From the NCBI GenBank assembly GCA_020912385.1, contig CP087211.1:2108001-2172000 (forward strand): a DNA stretch of 64,000 nt. The letters are read 5' to 3'. Positions 31,314 to 42,372 of the stretch are shown piece after piece. Both the position numbers and the translations under genes were made by a program. Positions within the stretch are counted from its first letter, which is position 1, and each line of letters opens with the position of its first letter. The DNA comes from Neofusicoccum parvum. Taxonomy: Eukaryota > Ascomycota > Dothideomycetes > Botryosphaeriales > Botryosphaeriaceae. Under the pieces are notes generated by a model, which was not told the origin of the DNA, searched no databases, and worked only from the letters and a program-made list of their open reading frames with translations.

Positions 31314-33213
31314 TCAACCCCCTTGTGTACGAATCGTAAGCTGGAAGCTCAATGGCACGCTCAGTGCTGCTAATCCCGCACAGAACAAAAGCGTCACTGA
31401 GTATGGCTCAGCTGCGTCACCGGCGAAGTAGCCCTTTGAAGCGGGATCGGACTCGATAGCTTCGAAGATCGCTGTGCTAATGCCCATACCTATAGTGATT
31501 CCGAGTCTGGTTATTGTCTGCAAAATTCCGCTGGCTGTTGATTGCTCGGATTTTCCGAAAGATGACACGACATACATCTAAGCCATATCGAAAAAGCATG
31601 GATGTCAGCTGCCTCTCCCTTTTATTTCGCTAATTAGATTTGACATTAAGGCTCGAGCTTACATTCGCAATACAGAACTCGATGTCTGCACCAACTACAG
31701 CTAGAAGCAAGCCCGGAAAGTAGAAAGTCCAGTATGAATCGTTCGTTTTTCGTAGGCCCATGAGCAGAAATGCGACGGTATAGCAGAGAGCCCCTGCGAC
31801 CATCAAGCGCTTGTTGGAAACTCGATGCATAAAGAAGCCAGCGAAAGCCTGCTCTGTGATTAGCGCGCATTCCATCTTACATCCATAGCGTATGGGAGGA
31901 ATTTTCATACATTTATCAGGATTCCGCCCACGGTCATTGGCAACAGGTAAACGGCAACCATGATTGGCGAGAGTTTTTCCACCTTTAGCATGAAAAGAGG
32001 AGCCCAAAAGTTCATGATTGCGAAGGCTGTAAAACCCAACAAGACGACAGAAATTGATATAGAGAAATCGTGGCTCTTCCATACCCCCATTGGAACAAGA
32101 GGAAATGGGTGTCGTGTTTCCCAGAAAATGAAGCTGGTTATAAGGAGAAGCCCAAGAATAAGCATGACAAGGACGTATGGAGTCCTCCATCCTTCTGGCG
32201 CGTCGGCTCCGAGACTTGGTTTCGTTAGCTTAGGCACTTGCGTAGCTCCAGCTCACGGCCAACAAAAGAGACGGTTTTGGATAATTTGAGTTACGAACCT
32301 CAAGGCAGCTGAAAAAAGACCAATTCCTGAGATCGTGAGCAATGCCCCGCCGACATCAAGCATTTTGAGAGCTTCAATCGATAGATTTCTTTCGATGCCT
32401 TTACTGGTGGGCACCGTAAGCATAGCCAAAATAAAGCTGACAAAATAGATGATTGCAAGGAGAAAGAAAGGAGCCCTCCAGTTGAACAGCTGTAAAGCGA
32501 TTGCCGAAAAGAGACTTCCGAGGACGACACCAAGAGGATTGCCCGCGCTGAAGACCGCGAAGACCTTGTTCTTGCGGCGAGATGGTAATTCGTATATTTC
32601 TCCGAGCATACCCTGGCCTGCCGGGATAGCTGCGGCGGACATTAGCCCCATAAACCCATTGAATATGTTCAATTGAATGGGGCTCTGCGCGAAACCAGCT
32701 GCGAGGGAGAAAACTGCAAAAAGACCCATGCTGGCGACAAAGCATATACGGCGACCGAAGAGATCGGAAATTCTGCCAAAGAATAAAAGGAAGGCGCCAG
32801 ATGCCAGACTATCAATGAGGAAAACGTTAGACCCCATAGCACAAAGGAGTGAAGAGACAAAAAGATAAGGGGCTGGAGGATAATGCAGGGTGGGAGTGAT
32901 AGTTGGTGGCTGAGTAATGAACTTCGCATTTCGCATACTTGGACGAGCTGGGAAGCCATGCAAGTTCCGCAGTCGACATGTCTAATGCCTCCTGAACGTG
33001 CGACGTCAGGATTGTTACGATACCAGTAGTAAGCGATGACATCGCTACCGCCATGGTGACAACGCAGACGAATAGTACCTCTACAAGCGTAGAAGAAAAG
33101 ACTCGCGGCCGGCAATCATGGTGATGGCGAGACTCCGCGCTTGTTGCTGATACGACAGGCGATTCATGGCCCAAAATTCCACCTTGACAGTCTGTGCTCT
33201 TGGGTTCACCCAT
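31314..33213 (-). CDS. MFS drug/metabolite exporter, five exons, one doubtful junction
   Basis: Exons 32939-33213, 32299-32808, about 31911-32251, 31663-31851, 31314-31577. Features typical of DHA-type exporters: the TM2-3 loop GRISDLFGRR, a GFMGLMSAAAIPAGQGML segment, GWRTPYVL before the central helices, and at least 11 hydrophobic segments. It would export a small molecule at the plasma membrane, as PatC-type transporters do. The junction between exons 2 and 3 (about 32250-32300) cannot be closed in frame with canonical GT-AG signals. The sum of exons is one nucleotide off. Either a one-base indel has damaged it or an unusual splice site is used. Confidence 0.75.
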
Positions 33214-34045
33214 TGGCGTAAATACACACGATTTAGAGAATATAAAATTGACAAAAAGTTGTTGATAGCTGCTTAGAGGCAGGCGGTGGTGGCAACTAAA
33301 AATGCCGCCGCGAGGTAAAGACCCAAGTCGTTAGTCCAAAAACGTGTCTAGCGGAACTTCGCTCCGATTTTGGCCCATTTAGGAGAATCCGATACGCCGG
33401 GACTACATCCGCTTGCGTTATGTGTGGCGTGATTCTCATGCCGGAAAAATATTTAATGTTAGTAAAGAACATGGCCTGATATCTCCGTAGTGATTTGTTA
33501 ACCGGTCAAAACTGCCGACCAAAATTAATATGCAAGCTGGGGAGACCAAAACGACTCCGGCTGGATCAACGGACGCCACTCGGTACAAGGTCTAACAAGC
33601 AAACGTAACACACACGCGAGCGATTACTCTAGCCTGTTTTGTCTTAGTGCAAGATATCATCAGCAGTAGCAAGACAGTATATTGATCGATGGAAGACGGG
33701 CAACGTGGGCTCTTATACTAGAACAAGATTTCGATATATACGATCTCAAGTATAATCAATCAAAATTAAAGAGAAGCAATCTGCTTCTTCAAATGAAGGT
33801 CCTGTGATGAATCTCCAAGTCAAGAAGAAATACAGGAACCCTAGGTAGTCTGAGTAGTCTCGTGGTGCATATGCTTAAGGAAACAACTTGTCTGTATATA
33901 AACGAATGTGGGGGAAAAGGGAGTGAAATGACTTTTGGAAGGAAACAAAAGCCATTAGAAAATACAAGCAGGCATAAGCGCTTAGCTCTTAGCTTATATT
34001 GATTGCGCGTTTCAGTCTGCTGTTGTGTAGTGACACAGCCGGTGC
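33214..34045. other. Intergenic, MFS promoter and GMC 3' flank; no gene seen
   Basis: 832 nt, AT-rich on the right. Only short unsupported ORFs on either strand, no repeat seen. Confidence 0.5.
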
Positions 34046-36251
34046 TCACTCCAAGCCCAAAATAATGCTACTGGCCTAAGTGAGGGCTTAGTTTTACGAT
34101 CGTTTTCTTTGAAAGAAAAGGAAAAAAAGATAGTCGTGCATACCTTCTCTGCAAGAGCATATACGGTTCCCATAATGTGAGCAGCTGGGATTAGAGGGAT
34201 GACGCTGCTATCGACAACACGAAGGTTTTGGACACCGTAGACTTTGAGCTTCGCGTCAACACATCCCCCCTTTTCTCTGGCACCCATGTGGCAGGAACCC
34301 ACGGGATGAAAGACTGTTGTAGCAGAATCTCTTATGTACGCTTGAATGGATTCGTCTGAAGTGATGTTGCCTCCTGGAGTGAGCTCTTCGGGGAGCAATT
34401 TTGCGAGAGCATTTGTAGTAAACATTGTGCGTATGAACTTGACGCCCTCGGTGAGAATTGCAAGGTCGAGAGGATTTTTTAGGAAACCGGCGTCAGCAAC
34501 AGGGGGGTCAAAGGGGTTTGCCGACTTGATCTTGACGCTTCCGCGAGAGAATGGATGGAGATTGGCAACGAGGACGTGGCCATCATCAGGCAACACTTCA
34601 ACTGTGGCTACATCAGGGGCAGCTAGCATTTCCACTAGTATTGAGTGCTGGGAGGAGTATCCATCAGCGATGGCGGCTGGTGTGTCGGGGTCAAGGTAGT
34701 CGCTAGGATTTTGAGCGACGGCCCGTTCATAGAGTGAGTCATGACTTTTCGTGTATATCTCCGCCGGAAGAAAGTAGAGTAAATCAAGTCGTGCCGTCGA
34801 GAGAGGACCTGTCTTCTCTTCTTTATATTGAGCTTGTGCCTCGACGGTGAATATGTCAAGATCCTTCGCTTGTAGAGTGAGATTCACTGAAGCACGGTTA
34901 GAAAATTAAATAACAAAAAATGACTTCGGGGAAACGTTACGGCTGTGATTCGTAGAAACCATCAGGTGGTCGTGAAAGCCATACCCAACTGGAAGGTCGA
35001 CCAAGCAAGTGATGTTGAACTGAGAGAGGAGGGCTTTAGGCCCAATACCGGACAACTGTAATATCTGAGGTGTATGGATGGCACCTGCAGCCATGATGGT
35101 CTCTTTCTTCACATTCACAATATTCCGGCCAGAACTGAGCGCGGATGCGTACTGTTTGAACCAATAAATTTCTGAAGACGGAACAAATACTTGGCAAACG
35201 TACCTCGATACCTGTGACGGTTTTATTATTAAACAGAAGTTTAGTCACGTGGGTGTTTGGCAGAAGAGACAAGTTTTGGCGTCCAGTCACCGGGTCGAAA
35301 TAGCCGCTACGGGCGGAACTTCTGATTAAGGTGGTTGGATCTTGAGAATGGGTCATCCAAAGCGCCCCGAGAGCTTCGCCGCTTTGCCCGTCGATTGGAA
35401 CGTCAATTCCCAGCTCTTGAGCAGCGCCATAGAAGTAATCTTACAGGGGCCAATGGTTAGCGAGCAATGAATTCATGCAGTGTTTGGGAGAGACATTACG
35501 GGTAGATGGCCAGAACCAGGGCGAGTATGATGTGCGGATAGGACCATCTCGTCCATGGACACTTTCATTGAAAGTAACATTATATTCAGTCTTCACAGTC
35601 TCCCCAGGAGCAAAAAATGTCTCACTCTATCATATAATTAGCGACATTCTAGCATCATTTGTAGACTGACCTTTTTGAAGAACGGTAGAAGGTTGTCCCA
35701 ATCCCATCCAGTGTTTCCCAGGTAGCTCCAATTATCGTAATCGCGTCGAGAGGCGCGATGATTGTGCATTCGATTGAGCATAGTAGACCCTCCAACAATT
35801 TTACCTTGCGGTATCGGAATAGTCCGGTTGCTGATGTCTTTAGAAGCCTGATAGGTTGTATTCCAATCATACTTCGTGCTGACCGCGCCTCCAGAGTATC
35901 CGGGAATCTCGATGTAGTCTTCTCCTTGATCGCTGTTTATAGTTAGCGCTAGCTGGGAGCCCTTGCCAGATACACGTACAAGTCTCCGGCTTCGATAACT
36001 AAGACAGTAGTACCTGGATTTTGTTACTAGGACAGACCTTCAGCAGAAAATGGCAAGAATAACTAGCCTGGGTTCTCTGACAGCCTATTGGCAACAGTCA
36101 GCCCGCTTGCACCCGCGCCAACGACTACGTAGTCGTATGATTCAAGAAGATCGTCCAATCGGACTATCACATTTGTCTGGGTAGCTGAAAAGGTTGCTGC
36201 GGCAGCCACTGCAAAAGTCACAAACACAGCTAGTGAGATTGGAATGCGCAT
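34046..36251 (-). CDS. Secreted GMC oxidoreductase (PatE-like), eight exons
   Basis: FAD-dependent glucose-methanol-choline oxidoreductase. Exons 36068-36251, 35980-36013, 35671-35932, 35500-35626, 35204-35439, 34941-35151, 34144-34886, 34046-34075 give 608 residues in one frame. A signal peptide (about the first 20 residues) precedes the ADP-binding motif YVVVGAGASGLTVANRL. Then come GGSTMLN and the GMC signature GAIHTPQILQLSGIGP. The catalytic pair is the His in VFHPVGSCHMG and the His in PAAHIMGTVYALAEK. Intron 1 appears to use a GC donor (gctagt). Patulin synthase PatE is a secreted enzyme of this family that acts last in that pathway. Confidence 0.9.
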
Positions 36252-37030
36252 AATGAAAATGGTGAAATAAGACGATGCCTACAAAATCTAGGACAATTCG
36301 ATAGAGGTATATCTACCTCTAGGGATGGACCTAAACTACCGCGACGAACTACCGATTTCGTTTTAGTGCGAGTCATGTAATTCAACATGACTAAATAGAG
36401 CTTTCCGATAACCCAGCTCTTTAAACCCGGAGTTCAGGAGCTTCTAGATAGGGCAGAAACCCCGAAACATCAACGACTGGTTCGTAAACCGAAACATGAA
36501 GTGTTCTGCTGTCTTTAGGGTGCGTGGATCCCGTCCTACCCGGCATTGCGCTCCGTCGTAGAAAATGCTTGATGCACTGTCTCTGGCGCCATGAATGAGT
36601 CATTTCTGATGATATATATTGCCCACAACAGGAGCGTATGCCATGAAAACTACGGCAGTAAAAGGGAGAGGAAAGGAGAGTTGGAGGAGTTGGATTCGGA
36701 TTCGGCTAGACTTAAACCTTGATTCAAAGCCCTTAGATCTTGAGCGACGATCGACGTACTCGGATTGGAAGGGGAGAAACTAAGATAGATAAAAATATCG
36801 CGGACTGCATTAAATATATGCAACCGACGTCAACTCTGTGGTCTAAAAAGTCTCCACTATTCATTGATTAAATCCCGCATTTGGCACTTGGTACGGTCTC
36901 CATGTCCCTGGTTGATCCGGCTCTATACTATCGATTGAGTACGAAGCGATAAATTCCGAGTGGGCAACAGATAAAGCTGCCAGAGATTCGTACTCTTAGA
37001 GTACGGTGAAATTGATCCAGGCTCATTGTC
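36252..37030. other. Divergent intergenic region between the GMC and regulator genes
   Basis: 779 nt between divergent start codons, so it holds both promoters. No gene or repeat recognised. Confidence 0.5.
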
Positions 37031-39204
37031 ATGTTTACCACGTTTGTCAGCACACATTATCCTGAAGGAGTGGGAGAAAAGAGCAGCCGACCAAAGCGTG
37101 GCCACATACATCGAGCGTGTGATTGGTGTAGGCTGGTTCGCATTAAATGTGATTCGAGCCGACCGTGCAGCAATTGCCGAAAAGCAGGCCGCGAGTGTGT
37201 CTCTAACGGGCAGAATGATTTCCGCAGTATGCCCGCAGCAATACGGTACGACGATCTCCAGTCTATAGTGGCAAGTCTAATGGCGATTGCAGAGAAATAG
37301 AGCGTCTACGATCGCAGGTTAAGTCGCTTCAGGCATATCAGACTCAAAAAGCACTGCCGCCGCCAGAATCGTCTCCAGGGCCGACACCCACTTCGCGGCT
37401 TTCGCATGAACAACGGAAAACTTCAGGAGTCAGGATACAGGTTAATTCAATCTACTATGGCCCATCATCGTTGCAATTTTTCTTACACCGATTCTCCTCA
37501 TTTCTGGACAATGCACCCAATCAGGCCACGTGTGCGCCAACCCTAGCCTCGATCGGAACAGCAGCGCTACTCCAGTCCGTCGATCATGGCAATGCTCGTC
37601 TACCTCTGCACCAGGAAGAATACTTCATGGATTTTTTCTGGCATTCCTATCATCTTTACTGCCCCATCATCTGCGAGACGGAGTTCCGGGCAGAGTATCG
37701 AGCATCATGGGCGAACCCGACTGCAGACGGATACCGTGCGGCCTCTTCGCTGGCGGATATCATTCTAGCCCTCTGCATTCAGTTCAGCGCATCTTTCATG
37801 TACAGTGCAGAATCGTCGGATACCAGGGCTCCTTTGGAGCAGAGAGATCCAGTGCTGGCCGGTCTCCCCTACTTTCGACGATGCCAGATGTTGCTGGACA
37901 ATTCGCTGGAATCTCCCTCACTTGGAATGGTGCAGTCCTATGTCTTCTGTATCATTTATCTCACGAATGCTGGAAGGCTGAACGCCGCACAAATTGTTGC
38001 GCACAAGGCCGTCACAATGGCCACGATCCTGGGGCTGAACGGACAGCCGTCTGCAAGAGAATCTGAATCACATCGGCGAACGCAATTACAGACGTGGCGA
38101 AGTCTTTGCATGCTCGAGGCTGAATTATCAATCGAGTTGGGGAGGCCTGAGAATGCCCTTTGCTCATGTCTCTCTCGCAGCTCAACCCCTGAGCTGCTGG
38201 AAGGCCCTAATTCACAGAGTCCCCAGCTCTCACAAGGGAACAACTATGCTGGCCCGCTCAGCCTCCAGGACCACACACTTGCCTTAGTCGAGTTGGTGCA
38301 AGATATCCATAGAGATTTCTGTTCCAAATGCGATTCCATCGATAGTCCGGTCGGATCTGCAGAATTTTACGAAAACGGTGAAAAGAGAGAAGAATGCGCC
38401 GCATACCTGAGGGAGCAAATTCGGCAGCTCGATGACTGGGTTCGAAGGCTTCCGACTGATCACAAGATCCCTCGGAGATCTGGCGACCCATTCTCCACGG
38501 ATCTATCCCCACTCGAGTTTGGCAGAGGTGACTCGGTATACCTTCAATCGCAGCGTCTGTTGTTAGAGTTGAGATATCATCACCACGCCACGAAGCTCTA
38601 CCGCTCCTTCATATGCCTATCGGCCAGTCCGGAGATCTCAACGCCCACATCCAACAACAACGCGATATCCTGCCTGAGCCACGCCGTAAGACTAACGAAT
38701 ATTATCCATCAGGAAATTTCCAATGGGAACATACTCAACGGATGGAAGCAAGTCTTCCTGTGGCAGAGGGATGCGCTCTTCACCATTCTCGGCTTTGGCT
38801 TCACTCATCCTCTGTCTCCATATACGGCAAAGACACGCCAGGCCAGCAAGCTCGCACTCGAGGTCATTGAAATGCTTAAAACTACGAACGGCGCCGCGGC
38901 GCAAGTATTGGAAGCAGGAAAGTCGTTGGAGACATCACTTGAGGTAATCATCAACGGCTTTCGAGATGGTCTTTCCGGTCACTTGACAACAGCCCCTGCA
39001 AAGCCTGATCCTTGCAACGAAGCAACACTAAGCGACAAGTCCACCGAGCGGGGTCTTTGCTCAGAGCACGCATGTGACCAGGATGAGAACACGTGCCCAC
39101 CCCAGGTGTCGCTCGACAGCAGCGAATTCGATGCATTTCTGTCACTAGAGGCGGACAACTTCTCTATTCCCGAGTTCTGGGAGTCAATGATGGTGAGCTC
39201 TTGA
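37031..39204 (+). CDS. Zn2Cys6 transcription factor with fungal-specific middle domain
   Basis: Two exons, 37031-37245 and 37293-39204, 708 residues. The DNA-binding cluster at residues 30-56 is C-x2-C-x6-C-x5-C-x2-C-x6-C (RACDWCRLVRIKC, then CSNCRKAGREC). A basic linker and a short coiled-coil-like stretch follow intron 1 (EIERLRSQVKSLQ). The body carries the fungal transcription-factor domain (FMDFFWHSYHLYCPIICETEF; helical, about residues 180-480) and an acidic C-terminus. It is transcribed away from the GMC gene at the edge of the gene group, where a pathway-specific regulator is often found (PatL in patulin clusters). Confidence 0.9.
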
Positions 39205-39644
39205 ATCGTACCGTTCCGAAAACATGGTAGAAACTTGGGTTGTCAGCGTTGCTGGTTTCACTTTGGCTTGTCTAGGCAGCTCAATGATGCAGGATAATCA
39301 TGGTAAACATTCTTGTGCCACTCGAGATTAATTCACCATCGCACGTGGTTTGAAGGAAGCGGACTGAAGTAGATCTGCGTTCTCCGTGAGAGCTCCGAAT
39401 TTGGCCTCATTGGGTAATTTGTCTCAACAAACTCCGGACTCGCGAGTTAATGCCCCTGACAGCGCATTCGCATTCGGCGCGGCACAGGATGTCAATCTTG
39501 CAGGGCATCGCCAAATGTGGACTCGGACTATATCCAATATAAAATTCCAATCAGGAAGTCTGCTAGTGCACAAAATTTTGCGCCGGTGCTAATTATGATC
39601 GGGTCCGCAACCTACAGGTGCAGACTTTGTACTATCTTGGAGCA
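39205..39644. other. Intergenic, nothing recognised
   Basis: 440 nt between two plus-strand genes. No supported ORF or repeat. An upstream exon of the F-box gene cannot be excluded. Confidence 0.45.
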
Positions 39645-41003
39645 ATGGTTGAGCACGCTGGCCTATGGGCTGATCATGCCACGAGTCGGACAAAAATTCA
39701 CACTGCTGATGGCATTCTTAGGCTGCCCGTCGAACTCATAGAAGACGTTGCCAGCAGACTGCACCACTCTGGACATCATTTTTTCCACCTCCGCCTCTCG
39801 TGTCGGCACGTTTCGGAGCAGCTCCGTCGGCTTTTCAAGGAGCTTTTCTATCGCACCAGACGGATCTCTCTCACTAGACATGGACTTCACAGTCTCCTCC
39901 GTCTAGCACGACACCAGGACCTAGCCCAGGCTGTCCGGGAGGTCACAATTTCACTTCCCAAATTACGCCTTGAAAACAGACACCTCTGCTGGCACACCAG
40001 TTGCGCAACTCCGGGACTTTTACCATTACAACAGAGCTATCAGGAGCTCATTGGACTCGTTCCTCTACTTTCAGAAGTCCTAAGCCGCTTGGAAAGCTGC
40101 GAGAGCATACGCGTCGGGGAAAATATACGATCGGCGCAATCAGACCATCGCAATGTGGAGGCATCTGCTACCTCCACATTCTGGCTTCTCCTCAAGGCCA
40201 TCGCAGGAACTGATTGGCAGGCACTCTCTAAATTGGAAAATCTTGAAATTCAGGGTCAGCTGCACATTCATGTTCTTATCTTTCCTGATCATGTCCACGG
40301 TCGTCTTCGGGAAGCCTTGTCACGAATCAAGAGCCTCTCCATCACGAACTTGAACTGCTGCTGTAGCCCTAACGCTGCGTGTCCCGGGCGGGGACGGCAT
40401 TGCTCCGACCCGGAAGACGGCTGGTGGCACGCGGAAAACAGCCTGTTCGCGGCTACGGCAAATTTGGAAAGATTGGCGCTTGGAGACGTTGAATACTGCG
40501 GTCGCCTGCAGATTTCCGTGTTCGAGATGTTCGTTAAGAGAGTTTTTCTTCGCCTGGGCTGGCGCGGGATGCGCGGGCTCGAAGTCTTCGGAGGCTACAA
40601 CCAAGAGCCCGGCATGTATGCTGCCCTCGTAAAACATTGCGTCAACCTAGAGTACATCAGTTTCACTCGCACCACATTCAATCCGGCCTGCTGGGAGCCC
40701 TTGATTGCGACGGCGGCCCAACATGGGTCCTTAAGCACCATTCGGATTCGATGGAGCCAGACGAAGGCGAGGTCCGGTCCGGACCAGGAAGGGTGGGGCG
40801 CAAAGCTGCCATGTGAGCCCAAAGGGGTAGGCGGAAATGTTTTGGTCATCACACCGCCGGATTTCAAGGCTACGGGACCACACGATTGGGCACTCCAGAC
40901 AAATTGGACTTTTCCAATGGTGGAATGTCAAGGCTACATCACGTGGAAGGAAATTTTGTTTCAAAAGAGCTCTCCATATATTCTTCCCTCATTGCTGGGT
41001 TGA
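39645..41003 (+). CDS. F-box protein
   Basis: 452 residues from the Met at 39645 (an in-frame Met at 39618 is possible). An F-box-like motif near the N-terminus (LRLPVELIEDVASRL, then LRLSCRHVSEQLRRLF) is followed by about 350 residues without a named domain. These contain scattered leucine-rich segments and a Cys-rich patch (LNCCCSPNAACPGRGRHC). F-box proteins recruit targets to SCF ubiquitin ligases through Skp1. No introns seen. Large families of such genes occur in filamentous ascomycetes, and the target is unknown. Confidence 0.8.
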   Translation: MVEHAGLWADHATSRTKIHTADGILRLPVELIEDVASRLHHSGHHFFHLRLSCRHVSEQLRRLFKELFYRTRRISLTRHGLHSLLRLARHQDLAQAVREVTISLPKLRLENRHLCWHTSCATPGLLPLQQSYQELIGLVPLLSEVLSRLESCESIRVGENIRSAQSDHRNVEASATSTFWLLLKAIAGTDWQALSKLENLEIQGQLHIHVLIFPDHVHGRLREALSRIKSLSITNLNCCCSPNAACPGRGRHCSDPEDGWWHAENSLFAATANLERLALGDVEYCGRLQISVFEMFVKRVFLRLGWRGMRGLEVFGGYNQEPGMYAALVKHCVNLEYISFTRTTFNPACWEPLIATAAQHGSLSTIRIRWSQTKARSGPDQEGWGAKLPCEPKGVGGNVLVITPPDFKATGPHDWALQTNWTFPMVECQGYITWKEILFQKSSPYILPSLLG

Positions 41004-41214
41004 GTTCGTCGTTCCGGATATGGATTGAAGTGTTGTTTCCATTTTGAATTCATCCGGAGGACTAAAATCGGGGTAGCCGATAAGTCCCTCATGATCCAGC
41101 GGGGTAAAATACCAGCATGCTGTCGAAGGTTTTATCGTCTTGATAGTCCATGAACGTGCGGTGACTCGACACGAACCCACTTCCGCAGCATCCCACCAGT
41201 TTTCCTACGAAAAA

Positions 41215-42372
41215 ATGCCGGAGGGAAACAAATCAATCAAGCTGATTTCGGGCAACGGGAATACCGATCTCGCGACGATCATGGCGGAAAGGTCAGCTCC
41301 TCGCTTCCACCCTGTTTCAGCTCGCATTTAGCTAACACCGGCTCGTATAGGCTTGGTATCGAGCTAGTGAAGGTCTACATATCGCAATTTGCGAATGAAG
41401 AGACATCCGTGATCATCCGGGAGTCAGTACGTAATGAGGACGGTATGTAGATAGGCCCTACTCCGACATGGATCGTTTTAGCCCGCAGCTGATTCGCGGA
41501 ACCCAGTCTTTATCCTGCAGTCTGCCGCGCCAGGGCATATTAACAACAGCCTCGTGGAATTGTTCATCCTGGTCAACGCCTGCAAGAGCGCGGCCGCTAG
41601 GCGCGTCACGGCCATCCTCCCCTGCTTTCCTTACGCCCGCCAGGACAAGAAGGACAAGTCCCGCGCCCCGATAACTGCCAGATTGATGGCAAACATCTTG
41701 CAGACTGCCGGATGCGACCATGTCATGACCATGGACCTCCACGCAAGCCAGATACAGGGCTTCTTCAACATTCCTGTCGACAACCTGTACGCCGAGCCAT
41801 GCATCATTCGGTGGGTCAAGGCTCGCTACGCCAAGAGCGAATGCACCATCGTAAGCCCAGATGCGGGGGGTGCAAAGAGGTGAGGCGTCGGCGTCGCAAA
41901 AATAGAAGTCCTTTAGGTGCTGACGAGACGAACGTTGCGTAGGGCGACCTCTTTGGCTGACCGCCTCGACGTCCCCTTTTCGTTGATTCACAAGGAGCGA
42001 CCACGGCCCAACGAGGTCTCGCGCATGATCCTGGTAGGAGACGTCCGCGATCGAATCGCCATTGTCATTGACGACATGGCCGATACGTGCGGCACCCTGG
42101 CAAAAGCGGCCGACGTAGTCCTAGAGCACGGTGCCAGGGAGGCCATCGCCATTGTAACGCACGGCATGCTCAGCGGCAATGCCGTTGACACGCTGAACGC
42201 GAGCAAGTTGAAAAAGGTCGTCGTCACCAACACCGTGCCGCATGGGGAAAAGAAAGCGAGATGCAACCTGTTGGAAACGGTAGATATTAGTTACATCCTC
42301 GCCGAAGCTTGTCGGAGGACGTCCAATGGGGAGAGCATCTCGGCTCTATTCAGTCACTCTTTCTACGATTAG
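41215..42372 (+). CDS. Ribose-phosphate pyrophosphokinase (PRPP synthetase), four exons
   Basis: Makes PRPP from ribose 5-phosphate and ATP for nucleotide, NAD, His and Trp synthesis. Exons 41215-41291, 41351-41442, 41507-41879, 41943-42372 give 323 residues, the usual length for catalytic fungal Prs subunits. Motifs: [11 protein letters not shown] at the N-terminus, FANEETSV, the flexible-loop region [27 protein letters not shown], and the PRPP-binding loop [16 protein letters not shown]. Introns are 59, 64 and 63 nt. Fungi have several Prs genes that form mixed complexes, and which subunit this is cannot be decided by eye. Confidence 0.94.

Noticed and set aside
22659..39204. A complete patulin cluster
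   Set aside because: No polyketide synthase, isoepoxydon dehydrogenase, PatF or PatJ counterpart is in the window. Only a partial, patulin-like set can be supported.
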